From NCBI GenBank assembly GCA_020638955.1, contig JACKHO010000008.1, positions 186,001 to 250,000 on the forward strand: a DNA stretch of 64,000 nucleotides, in the 5' to 3' direction. Under the pieces are notes generated by a model, which ran no database searches, had not been told where the DNA came from, and saw only the letters and a program-made list of their open reading frames with translations. This DNA comes from Planctomycetaceae bacterium. GTDB lineage: Bacteria > Planctomycetota > Planctomycetia > Planctomycetales > Planctomycetaceae. Both the position numbers and the translations under genes were made by a program. Every line of letters begins with the position of its first letter. Position 1 is the first letter of the stretch. Positions 43,090 through 51,717 of this stretch are shown one piece after another.

Positions 43090-44505
43090 ATGTTGCGGCA
43101 CGGAATTCTCGTTTTTAGCGCCATAGCGCTGGTGGGCTCGGTCAGTTTTGGCCAGTCACCAACAGTCGAAGCAAACCGCCAGAAGGCAGATGAAGCGTAC
43201 CAGGCGCGGCAGTACATGCGTACCGTCGAATACGCCGACGCCGTCCTCGCCGAGTCACCCGAGGACCATGTGGCCCTCTACCTGCGTGGAAGTGCCCGCA
43301 TTGAGCTTGGCGTCTCCACAGGCAACCCCGACGCCGTCCGACTCGGTATCGCCGACGCCCGCGAAGCCATTCGCCACGAGGGAACTGGCCTTCCCGACTA
43401 CTACCTCCCTTACATCTTTGGGATGAGCTACCTGACCGGCATGGAAGGGAAAGTGAATCATGCCCAAACCGCTCGTCAGGTTGCTGACTCCGTCCTTGAA
43501 CGGGAAGACCTCGCCGACGAAGAACGCGCCAACCTGCTGTATCAGCGGGCCAACGCCGAAGTTCAACTGAAGAACTACCCAGCCGCCGAAGCCGACTTGC
43601 GTCAGGCCATCCAACTCAGCCCCAAGCATTCCGCCGCTTACATGCTTCAAGCTGACATCACTGCCTCGACCAAATCTCCCGCTGAAGGTCTCGCTGCCTA
43701 CTCACAGGTCATCACCGTCTTTCCGAAAGATGCCGTGGCCTACAACAACCGGGGCATGTTCCTGCTGAACAACAATCAAGCCCAGCAGGCACTGTCAGAC
43801 TTCACCGTCGCTGCTCAACTTGATCCGCGGTTCACGGAAGCTCACGTCAACCGCGGCTTCTGCCTGATTGCTTCTGGCGATTACGCCACCGCAGAACAGG
43901 CTCTCAACCAGGCTCTCCTCGTCGATGAAAAGCACACCGGTGCCTTGGGACTGCGTGGCAACTGCCGCCTGAACCTGGGACGTACCGCCGAAGGGATTAT
44001 GGATTACCGCCAGGTTGTCCAACTCGCTCCGACCAGTGCCACACCTTACACCGAACTTGGCTTTGCTCAGTTCTTCGCTGGCGACTACGCCGGAGCCAAC
44101 GGATCATTCGCCAAAGCCATGGAAATTGATCCCGAAGCCCGCTTCCTGTTGCCCTGGCGACTCGCCGCCGAAGTTCGCAACGGATCCATTACTCAGGAAC
44201 TGTATCGCGAAACACTGACCCGCGCCGAAGGTCAACGTGACTGGGTCGACTCGCTCATCCTGTACCAGGGTGGTCGAATTGATGAAGCCGGCCTGCTGGC
44301 TGCCATTCACCCCACCGACGTCGAAGCCCGCGAAGCACAAATTTGCGAAGGCTACTACTTCATGGGACTCGAAATGACCCGCCGCAACCGCCCAGCGGAA
44401 GCCCGTGGCTACTTCGAACGCGCCCTGCAGCGAACCACCCAAGCCCGCCTCTCCGCCTTCCGCGGAGCCCAACTGGCCCTGAAAACCGCCTCAGCTGCCA
44501 ACTAA
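43090..44505 (+). CDS. Exported TPR-repeat protein
   Basis: A 471-residue protein starting MLRHGILVFSAIALVGSVSFG (signal peptide, cleavage near SFGQ) behind a GGGGGAGACAAGG ribosome site; the longer frame to 42916 was rejected. At least eight tetratricopeptide repeats are visible, for example AEVQLKNYPAAEADLRQAIQL, AVAYNNRGMFLLNNNQAQQAL, EAHVNRGFCLIASGDYATAEQ, GALGLRGNCRLNLGRTAEGI and TPYTELGFAQFFAGDYAGAN. TPR superhelices mediate protein contacts. It is presumably periplasmic. A strong terminator follows within 30 nt, so it ends a transcription unit. Confidence 0.9.
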   Translation: MLRHGILVFSAIALVGSVSFGQSPTVEANRQKADEAYQARQYMRTVEYADAVLAESPEDHVALYLRGSARIELGVSTGNPDAVRLGIADAREAIRHEGTGLPDYYLPYIFGMSYLTGMEGKVNHAQTARQVADSVLEREDLADEERANLLYQRANAEVQLKNYPAAEADLRQAIQLSPKHSAAYMLQADITASTKSPAEGLAAYSQVITVFPKDAVAYNNRGMFLLNNNQAQQALSDFTVAAQLDPRFTEAHVNRGFCLIASGDYATAEQALNQALLVDEKHTGALGLRGNCRLNLGRTAEGIMDYRQVVQLAPTSATPYTELGFAQFFAGDYAGANGSFAKAMEIDPEARFLLPWRLAAEVRNGSITQELYRETLTRAEGQRDWVDSLILYQGGRIDEAGLLAAIHPTDVEAREAQICEGYYFMGLEMTRRNRPAEARGYFERALQRTTQARLSAFRGAQLALKTASAAN

Positions 44506-44531
44506 TCTGTTAGCAACCTGAGCCAAAAACC

Positions 44532-44582
44532 AACCGGCGTTGTGCGTCCCCTACAGGACACACAACGCCGGTTTTGTTTTTT
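44532..44582 (+). terminator. Intrinsic terminator of the TPR gene
   Basis: A perfect 13-bp stem (AACCGGCGTTGTG 44532-44544 with CACAACGCCGGTT 44561-44573) is followed by TTGTTTTTT. An inner GTCC/GGAC pair can tighten the loop. It begins 27 nt after the stop. Confidence 0.9.
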
Positions 44583-44706
44583 GGCATCGGCCTATACATT
44601 GAAACCTGGGTGTCGCAGAATCTGAGCAGCACTGAATACGGAATTGCTCTTCACCAAAGCTCAAGTCCCGCGTGCCAATGCCGCTCACTCTCAACAAGTA
44701 TTCACC

Positions 44707-45174
44707 ATGACTGAAACAACTGAACTTATCGACGCCTATGCAGCCGGAGCACAATTGCTGCGTGATGTTCTGAAAGCCACCTCCCAGGTCGACATTGACG
44801 CCCGCCCTGTCGAGGGTCAATGGTCCATTCGGGAAGTGGTTTGCCATTTGGCGGACTCAGAAATCGTTTATGCGGACCGCATGAAACGTGTCATCGCAGA
44901 AGACAACCCGACGTTCTTTGACCTCGCCCCCAACATTCATGTCCCCGCGTTGACTGGGCCACATCGAACACTGGCCGCAGAACTGAATCTCATTGAGGCA
45001 CTACGTAATCATCTCGTTCCCATTCTGAAGTCATGCAGCGTCGACACCTTTCAGCATGTCGGCGTTCATTCCACGGACGGGCCCATGACATTGCAAACTC
45101 TCTTGCAGCGCATCACCCGTCACATACCACACCACGTTGCATTCATCGAAGAGAAGTTGCAAATACTTTCGTAG
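44707..45174 (+). CDS. DinB-like metal-dependent hydrolase/transferase
   Basis: A 155-residue cytoplasmic four-helix-bundle protein of the DinB/YfiT family. The metal triad is visible as His47 in VVCHLADSE and His139/His143 in RHIPHHVAFIEEK. PVEGQWSIREVVCHL is the typical entry to helix 2. Family members include thiol-dependent S-transferases and damage-induced proteins of unknown substrate. The ATG at 44707 was preferred to a frame start at 44644 because the domain begins right after it. It precedes the thioesterase gene on the same strand with a ~190-bp gap. Confidence 0.85.
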   Translation: MTETTELIDAYAAGAQLLRDVLKATSQVDIDARPVEGQWSIREVVCHLADSEIVYADRMKRVIAEDNPTFFDLAPNIHVPALTGPHRTLAAELNLIEALRNHLVPILKSCSVDTFQHVGVHSTDGPMTLQTLLQRITRHIPHHVAFIEEKLQILS

Positions 45175-45365
45175 TGACGGAATAGAATGAGCCCACGACT
45201 CCGCAATGGCGCAAATTTCATGTCGAACTGGATTGGGGCGAGCCAGCAGTGGCACATTGGCCGCTGTCGGTCTCGGTCCGTTGAACTCCCATCCTTGCCC
45301 ATTCCCAACAACTCGCTAGCATCGCCTCCAGAACAGTTTCTCCGGACGTTTGCAGGTAAGGATCC

Positions 45366-45791
45366 ATGGCATCATTTGTTGCTCAGCGGCGGGTTGAGTT
45401 TGCGGCTACGGACATGGCCGGGATTGTGCATTTTGCGAACTTCTACCGCTGGATGGAGGAGGCGGAGCATGAGTATTTTCGCTCGCTTGGCCTGAGCATT
45501 ATGGAGAAGCAGGATGACGGCACCTACATTGGCTGGCCTCGGGTGAATGCCAGTTGCCACTTCGAGGCGCCGGCGCATCACAACGACATGCTCGATATCC
45601 ACGTCACCGTCGAACGGGTGGGATTCAAATCGCTGACGCTCCGAATGGAGTTCTTCGTCGGCGAGAAACGACTCGCGCATGGTCGTATGAAAACCGCGTG
45701 CTGCATTTGCCGTCCCAATGGCACATTGTCCTCGATTGAAATTCCGGCCAACTACCGCGAAGTCATCGTTGAGTGTCCCGAATCTGCGTAA
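45366..45791 (+). CDS. 4HBT hotdog-fold acyl-CoA thioesterase
   Basis: A 141-residue cytoplasmic protein of the YbgC/4-hydroxybenzoyl-CoA thioesterase branch. The N-terminal VEFAATDMAGIVHFANFYRWMEEAEHEYF carries the conserved Asp16, the aromatic-rich HFANFYRW helix and acidic residues. INGWPRVNASCHFEAPAHHNDMLDIHVTVE-type strands follow, and KRLAHGRMKTACC ends the core. It hydrolyses an acyl-CoA to acid and CoA; chain length cannot be read. AAGGATCC precedes the ATG. The SDR gene 29 bases downstream suggests a shared pathway in acyl or fatty-acid metabolism. Confidence 0.88.
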   Translation: MASFVAQRRVEFAATDMAGIVHFANFYRWMEEAEHEYFRSLGLSIMEKQDDGTYIGWPRVNASCHFEAPAHHNDMLDIHVTVERVGFKSLTLRMEFFVGEKRLAHGRMKTACCICRPNGTLSSIEIPANYREVIVECPESA

Positions 45792-45820
45792 CCGCATCCT
45801 CCTGCTGAAAGAACAAACTC

Positions 45821-46630
45821 ATGGACCTGGGACTCTCAAATCAGGTGGCCGTTGTCGTGGGTGGTGCCAATGGAATTGGGCGGGCCATTGCCGAGACATT
45901 CGCCGCTGAAGGCTGTCGCGTCGCGGTGCTCGACATTCATCCCGATGTCACCAAAACTGCAGAGAAAATCCAACAGCAACATGGAGTGGAAGCCCTCGGG
46001 CTGCATGTTGACGCCACGCAGTTTTCCGAAACTCAGGAGGCATCCCAAAAGGTCAAAGAGACCTTTGGCGGAATTCAGCACGTCGTCTATGCGGCAGGAT
46101 GCGGGTCCAACAAATTTGGCTTTCCTTTCTGGAACATGACCCCCGCAGACTGGCCGCGTGTGATTAACGTCAACCTCATTGGCGCCGTCAACACCGCCCA
46201 CGCAGTGCAGCCATTCCTTTGTGGCAAGCAAGAGGGAACCATGCTGTTCATCAGTTCCGTGGCCGGACAAATCGGCTCACAGACCGATCCTCCCTACAGC
46301 GCCGCCAAAGCCGCCCTCATCAATTTCGCCCAGTGCGCCGCCAAAGACTTCGCTCCCTACAATGTCCGCGTCAACGTCCTCTGCCCGGGTATGGTGCAGA
46401 CCGATTTGAATCGCTCCGTCTACCAGGCCTGGGCTGACCGGCAACCGGAGGGGGAAAAGATGACGTACGAAACGTGGGCCGGTCAGAAAATCAAAAGCAT
46501 TGTCCCGCTGGGCCGCTGGCAGGACGCAAACGACATCGCCGGCATGACAGTCTTCCTCGCATCGCCCCGCTGCAAAAACGTCACCGGCCAGACAGTCAAC
46601 GTCGACGGCGGATTCGTCATGCACTGGTAA
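45821..46630 (+). CDS. Short-chain dehydrogenase/reductase (SDR family)
   Basis: A 269-residue cytoplasmic NAD(P)-dependent oxidoreductase. The cofactor-binding glycine motif is VVVGGANGIGRAIAETF (residues 11-27), with VLDIHPD at the second strand; an acidic residue here favours NAD over NADP. The catalytic set is Ser145/146 in LFISSVAGQIG, Tyr159 and Lys163 in PPYSAAKAAL, plus NVNLIGAVNTAHAV. The C-terminal VLCPGMVQTDLNRS and GQTVNVDGGFVMHW are standard. Length is normal for FabG-like enzymes; the substrate is unknown. It is probably co-transcribed with the thioesterase upstream and converges on the large cytochrome gene. Confidence 0.92.
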   Translation: MDLGLSNQVAVVVGGANGIGRAIAETFAAEGCRVAVLDIHPDVTKTAEKIQQQHGVEALGLHVDATQFSETQEASQKVKETFGGIQHVVYAAGCGSNKFGFPFWNMTPADWPRVINVNLIGAVNTAHAVQPFLCGKQEGTMLFISSVAGQIGSQTDPPYSAAKAALINFAQCAAKDFAPYNVRVNVLCPGMVQTDLNRSVYQAWADRQPEGEKMTYETWAGQKIKSIVPLGRWQDANDIAGMTVFLASPRCKNVTGQTVNVDGGFVMHW

Positions 46631-46682
46631 CACCACGACCGAGTCCAGACAACACAGACAGTTCGCCCCCAGTCGACGCCAA

Positions 46683-49600
46683 TCAGTCGAACGAGTTCAA
46701 CAGCCTGTCCGCGATGGCCGCGTGATCAAGAAGTTGGCCCGCTGGTTGCTCGTGAATCAGGACCGCGTACGACAGTCGGAATGGCTCCCCCTGTTTGATC
46801 CACGTTTTGACGTACGGTTCGCGACGTTCTTTCGGTTGCTTAGGAAATGGATTCGTCACGACAACACCGTAGTCTCGTGCGTGCAGCCAAGAGGGGCGGG
46901 GATTGTCGGGATTCGGGACGACCATAATGCCCACCTGCCGCCCTTCAATTGTGCCGAAGTAGTCGAACCACTTCGCTTCTTTGCCCCACACCTCGGCCCC
47001 GTTGCGTTCGCCATGGCTGTTAAGAATTGTCCCGTTTCCTCCTTGGACTCGAATGGGAGAAGCGACTCGGATCGCAAGGCCAGACTCTTCCTGATCGCCG
47101 AAGTAGAAGTCTCGCTCGTCCGATTTGTACTCCGCGTCGATTCTCAGAAGTAAACCCTCGGGAGCGCGCTCAAACCGGTAGCGGGTAATCTCGGTGCATA
47201 CGACCCGTTCACCGTCTTCACTCATCATCAGGTTCCGGACTGCGAAACGGCCTGCGGTCTTGTCGCCAGTTGGTTGCTCAATAAACCCGTCAAAGACAAC
47301 TTTGGCCTGCAACCTCCAGTAGTCGTTGCCGTCGATGTCACCATACCCCAGCCAAATCCCGGCATGCATATTGGGATGGATAATTCCCTCTTCGCCGCTG
47401 TATCCGGGGTCAATGTCTTCCGGCTTCCGCGGCGGAAAGTTTCGCGTGACCTGAATTCCACTCGGGGTCATCACATTCACGAGAGCACGGCGCATGAGCT
47501 TCGGGTGATCCTTCAAATACGTGGCAATGCGTTGTTCACCAAGATAGATGTCCGTTCGATCGGACTGGTCACGGAACGAAAACCCTTCACGGTCGCCGCT
47601 GACTTTCTGCGTCATCAGCCAGGCGACGACATCTGCGATTTGCTGGGCCGACATTAGCTTGTTGAACCCGGCAGGCATAGGAGAGAGTTTCGTGCCAATG
47701 CGTTCTTCGATGTCCTTTTTCGGAATGGTCGTCGGAATGCCTTCTGAGTCGATCAGCTTGAGCGACAGCCCCGTCTCTTCGAGCACTGCGCCGCTATATA
47801 CCTTGCCCTGTACCGTGACAATTTGCTGTTGAGCGAAACCCTCTGTGATGACGGCACTGGGGTCGAGAATGGACTGAATCAGGATTTCCGCCTTCTTCGC
47901 TCGCGAGCCGACATCGGACAAATCCGGAGCATACTTCGGTCCCAAGCCTTCCATTTGGTGACACTTCACACAACCAGCCCCTTTGGGATGCAAGAATAAC
48001 TCCCGTCCCCGTTCCGGGTCCGCGTCCTTCAATGCGGCCAGAACGTCGGCTTTGGTTGCAGGCGTGTCGCTCGGTTGAGAAGCAAGCAGGGGACGATCAA
48101 AAATCACCACATACATGCCGCGTCCGGAGTCGTTCTGCGGCTCGTTTGTGTTTCCCCCAAGGACGATCTCTCCCGCAGAGAACGCCTTGCGATAAATACG
48201 GAACGTGGGATCGGTCGTCACCAGCTCGAGACCGGTGTCTTCGAATCCGTCCGGCTGCCCGATTTTCATCCAGTCCAACGGAGCATTGATTCGAATATCG
48301 ACACCAACCAAAACGGAGACATCGGAGTCCGATGTCATGCGAATCCATTCCGATCCGCTTGAACGGTCATGCTGATTGCACATTTGCAGAAACGGCAGTC
48401 CGAGAAGCTCGGCTGGAACACCAGTGATGTGGTAGTCGCGATCGGTATAGTGTTTCTTACCCAGCGTGAGTCCGGTCCAGTCCATGGGGTACTCGCCGGG
48501 TGCCATTGCCTGCACATCAGTGATAAAGGCCCGGTGCCGGTAGGGCTCCACGTGTCGAATCTTGTAATCGCCGACGGTGACCGGCCCCGCCTGGGTATTG
48601 TCCTGCGTGATGATGACCTTCAGCGTCGTGTTTTGATTAATGTGAATTGGTCCGCCATAACTCTGTGAGGTATTCACCGGGACAGAACCATCGGTCGTGT
48701 AGTTCAGTCTGGCTTGCGGGACAGACGTTGCCAGAGTTACCGAAACAGGCTCGGTGTACTCGCCCGGTGGCGGACTCAAGGTGATCAGCGGCTCAGCGCC
48801 ACCCGTCTTTTGCAGCCATAGTTCTACCAGCGCCGCAACGCGTTCATCGCTGTCAGACCGCAGCGGCAGGACTTCATCCACATCGAGGGCGTCGTCTGCA
48901 AACAAACCGAGCAGCGCAGCGAGCCGAACCCCCGGTCGTTCGTCAGTCAGCCACGATTTGCGAAACTCAACTTCCGCCAGTTCGCGCAGTGCGTTCCAGA
49001 CAGAGTAATAGGTCACACGGTCCGTTTCCTGGGAGGCGAGATCAAGCAGGTCACTCGTACATTGACAGTGCCCAGATTGATGAATCGCCAGAACAGCCGC
49101 ATGGCGTAGTCGAGGTTCGGGCGACTTGAGTGCCGCGAATACAAACTCCGGCAGTCGCGGAACGTCGGGATGGTTCTGCTGCTGATAGGACGCGACGCGA
49201 ATAGCTTGCAGGGCCTGATTGCTGAACTGTTTCAAATCATCACTGTCGACATCCATCGGAATACCGAGTCGCCCCTGTGTCCACATTGTCCAGGTTTCAA
49301 CAGCGGTCGAGAGATTGTCATCTCCCAGCTTTTCCACCAGAAAGGCTCCAGCCACATCTCCGCGTCTGACAAACTCGTCTTGAGCATCGATTCGCCATGC
49401 GGGAACGCTGCTGCCGAGATCGGCGAACAGTTCTTCCAGCGACCACTCGGCGAGAGGTTTGCTGCGATGATCGCTCTTCCAGGCAATTAATGGACTGCCC
49501 GCATGCCGGATGCGATAGACACGTCCCGCGTCGACTTGCTGACCATCCTGAATGGTCGCCCCGTAGGCATGCCCCCAGCTCAGGATGTAGAGTGCTCCGT

Positions 49601-50774
49601 CTGGCCCAACTTCGATGTCGGTCGGCTCGAAGACTCGTCCGGAACTGCCGGGCAACGTCCGGCCACCGTCCGCATGGGCGAAGACGCCGGGAAATCTATT
49701 CTCGCATTTCAGTAATGCACCGTCCCATTGTGGACGGAACATGTAAACTTCACGACGCATCCAGTCGTTGACGAAGAACGCATTGCGAAACTCTCCCGGA
49801 AAATGCGTGGCGTGGTAGTGCGTAACGCCAGTGCCCGAACCTTCAAACAGCGGGGCACTCGCAGGAACGGTGGGCAAGTGGTCTTCGCCGGTCCAGTGGT
49901 AACTCCAAGGATGCCCCCAACCGAAATGGGCTCCGTAAAATGGTGCGAAGATTTTATCGCCATGTGTCTGGTCGTTGTCGGTGCCGAGCCAGTTGAAACC
50001 GTCATCGAAAGCAATGTCCCAGGGGTTGCGAAAACCTCGCGACACGATTTCCAAATTGCGTCCGTAGTTCCCCTCGACGTCGATGGGATCACATCTCAGA
50101 ATTCCACCGGACTGGCCCCAGTCATCACTGGGTGTGTGATACTTGCGTCGGTAGCCGTCTTTGTCTGTGACTTCAATCGGCGTGTAATCCGGGGCACCTT
50201 CCGGTGAAGGCAATCCCCACAGTTCTCGAAACGGTTTCGGCGCAAGTTGATCGAGCCGGTTGTAACCGCGCGAGTTGCCCTTCGACATGTATAGCTTGCC
50301 ATCCGGGCCGAAGTTCAGACCGTGCAGAGAATGTTCCAGGTTCCCCAGACCGGTGTAGACGCGTACATACTCATCGGCCACGTCGTCGCCATCCAAATCG
50401 CGGACAACCGTAAGGTCAGGCGAGTTGGCCACCCACAGGTCACGGCCCTTCCAGGCGAGTCCCTGAATTGAATTGAAGCCTTCGGCAAATGTCTTGCGAC
50501 GATCTGCAACCCCGTCGCCGTCATCATCAATCAAAATGTCAACGCGATCACCGGGAGTTTCCGGAGTTGGCGCCCGCCACTGCTGCCCCTGGCCAATGAA
50601 GATCCTACCCAGCCGGTCAAACGCCATCACACAAGGATTGCTGACTATTGGCTCACGGGCGACAACGTCCACCACAAAGCCGTCAGGAACGAGGGGGATG
50701 TCATCATCGGCAACAAGCAGGGGAATTGCCAAGAACATCGTCAGAAACGCGACGGCTCGTATCATTTGTTGCAT
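46683..50774 (-). CDS. PVC-type exported propeller/HEAT/cytochrome protein with PmoA-like C-terminus
   Basis: A 1,363-residue multidomain protein with a signal peptide (AVAFLTMFLAIPLLVADDD). Residues 25-450 form the planctomycete 'membrane-bound dehydrogenase' beta-propeller (PDGFVVDVVAREPIVSNPC, DRVDILIDDDGDGVADRRKTF, SLHGLNFGPDGKLYMSKGNS, EPTDIEVGPDGALYILSWGH). HEAT-like helices follow (500-700), then a chitobiase C-terminal-like segment (PPPGEYTEPVSVTLATSVP, LNYTTDGSVPV). A class I cytochrome c domain has GRELFLHPKGAGCVKCHQMEG with His-Met type APDLSDVGSRAKK context and a PMPAG Met. The last ~280 residues resemble DUF6807/PmoA (HPNMHAGIWLGYGDIDGNDYW). It is probably a periplasmic redox protein; substrate unknown. 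ATG 50774 was chosen because it opens the signal peptide; 50765 is an alternative. Confidence 0.87.
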   Translation of the reverse strand: MQQMIRAVAFLTMFLAIPLLVADDDIPLVPDGFVVDVVAREPIVSNPCVMAFDRLGRIFIGQGQQWRAPTPETPGDRVDILIDDDGDGVADRRKTFAEGFNSIQGLAWKGRDLWVANSPDLTVVRDLDGDDVADEYVRVYTGLGNLEHSLHGLNFGPDGKLYMSKGNSRGYNRLDQLAPKPFRELWGLPSPEGAPDYTPIEVTDKDGYRRKYHTPSDDWGQSGGILRCDPIDVEGNYGRNLEIVSRGFRNPWDIAFDDGFNWLGTDNDQTHGDKIFAPFYGAHFGWGHPWSYHWTGEDHLPTVPASAPLFEGSGTGVTHYHATHFPGEFRNAFFVNDWMRREVYMFRPQWDGALLKCENRFPGVFAHADGGRTLPGSSGRVFEPTDIEVGPDGALYILSWGHAYGATIQDGQQVDAGRVYRIRHAGSPLIAWKSDHRSKPLAEWSLEELFADLGSSVPAWRIDAQDEFVRRGDVAGAFLVEKLGDDNLSTAVETWTMWTQGRLGIPMDVDSDDLKQFSNQALQAIRVASYQQQNHPDVPRLPEFVFAALKSPEPRLRHAAVLAIHQSGHCQCTSDLLDLASQETDRVTYYSVWNALRELAEVEFRKSWLTDERPGVRLAALLGLFADDALDVDEVLPLRSDSDERVAALVELWLQKTGGAEPLITLSPPPGEYTEPVSVTLATSVPQARLNYTTDGSVPVNTSQSYGGPIHINQNTTLKVIITQDNTQAGPVTVGDYKIRHVEPYRHRAFITDVQAMAPGEYPMDWTGLTLGKKHYTDRDYHITGVPAELLGLPFLQMCNQHDRSSGSEWIRMTSDSDVSVLVGVDIRINAPLDWMKIGQPDGFEDTGLELVTTDPTFRIYRKAFSAGEIVLGGNTNEPQNDSGRGMYVVIFDRPLLASQPSDTPATKADVLAALKDADPERGRELFLHPKGAGCVKCHQMEGLGPKYAPDLSDVGSRAKKAEILIQSILDPSAVITEGFAQQQIVTVQGKVYSGAVLEETGLSLKLIDSEGIPTTIPKKDIEERIGTKLSPMPAGFNKLMSAQQIADVVAWLMTQKVSGDREGFSFRDQSDRTDIYLGEQRIATYLKDHPKLMRRALVNVMTPSGIQVTRNFPPRKPEDIDPGYSGEEGIIHPNMHAGIWLGYGDIDGNDYWRLQAKVVFDGFIEQPTGDKTAGRFAVRNLMMSEDGERVVCTEITRYRFERAPEGLLLRIDAEYKSDERDFYFGDQEESGLAIRVASPIRVQGGNGTILNSHGERNGAEVWGKEAKWFDYFGTIEGRQVGIMVVPNPDNPRPSWLHARDYGVVVTNPFPKQPKERREPYVKTWIKQGEPFRLSYAVLIHEQPAGQLLDHAAIADRLLNSFD

Positions 50775-51099
50775 AACCGGTTCAAAACTCGCGAATGGAA
50801 GGCTGTGCCAACAGTGATACTCTGTTTCATCGAAGCGAACAATCAACCCGCCGTAATCGAGACATTGCAATGCAATCTTGAAAACGCTTTGTCCGTGCGT
50901 TCTCGTGGGTCGCTGCCTCGTTTGCTTCTGTCTCGCCATGCAGCGTTTGCGGCCCAATGGTCGCAGTGAAGCACTCGCGGAACCGAAACGTTCCTCCGTC
51001 GAGTGGAAGCAAGCAATTCGCCAGGCCCTCGGCGCAAAGCGACTGCCTTTGGGAAACGCGGCAGCACAAGCCTGCGATCCGAAGTTCGTAGCACAAATG

Positions 51100-51176
<77 letters not shown>

Positions 51177-51717
51177 GAGTGAGTGTTTTGTGGGGTGAAT
51201 CGTACTTGTGGATTTCTTGTTGTCAAAGGGCTGCGCCTGATGCGACTTCCGTTTTCGACCAATTCTGGAAACTGTGATATCGAAGCCGTCTCCAAAACCC
51301 GCCGGGCCGCACATGAGCTTTCCACCGTTTTCCCATCGTACTGGCCAGGGGGCACAGAAAATCTGCGGAAGAAGACGCAAAACGTCGATGCGTGGGCTAA
51401 CCCCAATACCAGAAACTCAAGTCACTTTCATGAGAAGATTCTTGATGAGCGACTTCGGAATACCACAGACCGCGTTCGAAATGGACTTTTTTCTAGACAA
51501 GAACGACAAAGCTGATTGACTTCGAATTCGCATGAGCGATACTTCTGTTGTCGCGGGTTCTAGCCCGCACCCGCGACCCGCCCTGCTTGAGTTAGCCCGA
51601 CTCGCAGGGCATTTTTATGCGCTTGTATCAAAGTTGCACCGATTTGCCACGCTGCCAGTCGTCGTTCCAATTGCTGTAAAAGTTGGCGGACGTAAGTGCT
51701 ACCTCGTCATCGGCAAC
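51177..51717. other. Intergenic region between the tRNA and the giant FG-GAP gene
   Basis: About 540 bp. Short frames (for example 51183-51515 +) have no ribosome site or recognisable composition. Two adjacent hairpins at 51552-51610 are the only clear structures. Confidence 0.5.
51552..51616 (+). terminator. Double hairpin with T-rich tail
   Basis: CGCGGGT/ACCCGCG (51552-51558 with 51569-51575) is followed by GCCCTGC/GCAGGGC (51580-51586 with 51604-51610, inner GAGT/ACTC) and then ATTTTTAT. The T tract fits rightward transcription, although no rightward gene ends nearby; it may instead protect the 3' end of the leftward giant gene or be bidirectional. Confidence 0.4.

Noticed and set aside
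51183..51515. 110-codon rightward frame beside the tRNA
   Set aside because: No ribosome site, low-complexity mixture of residues and no domain; overlapping frames on the other strand are equally long.
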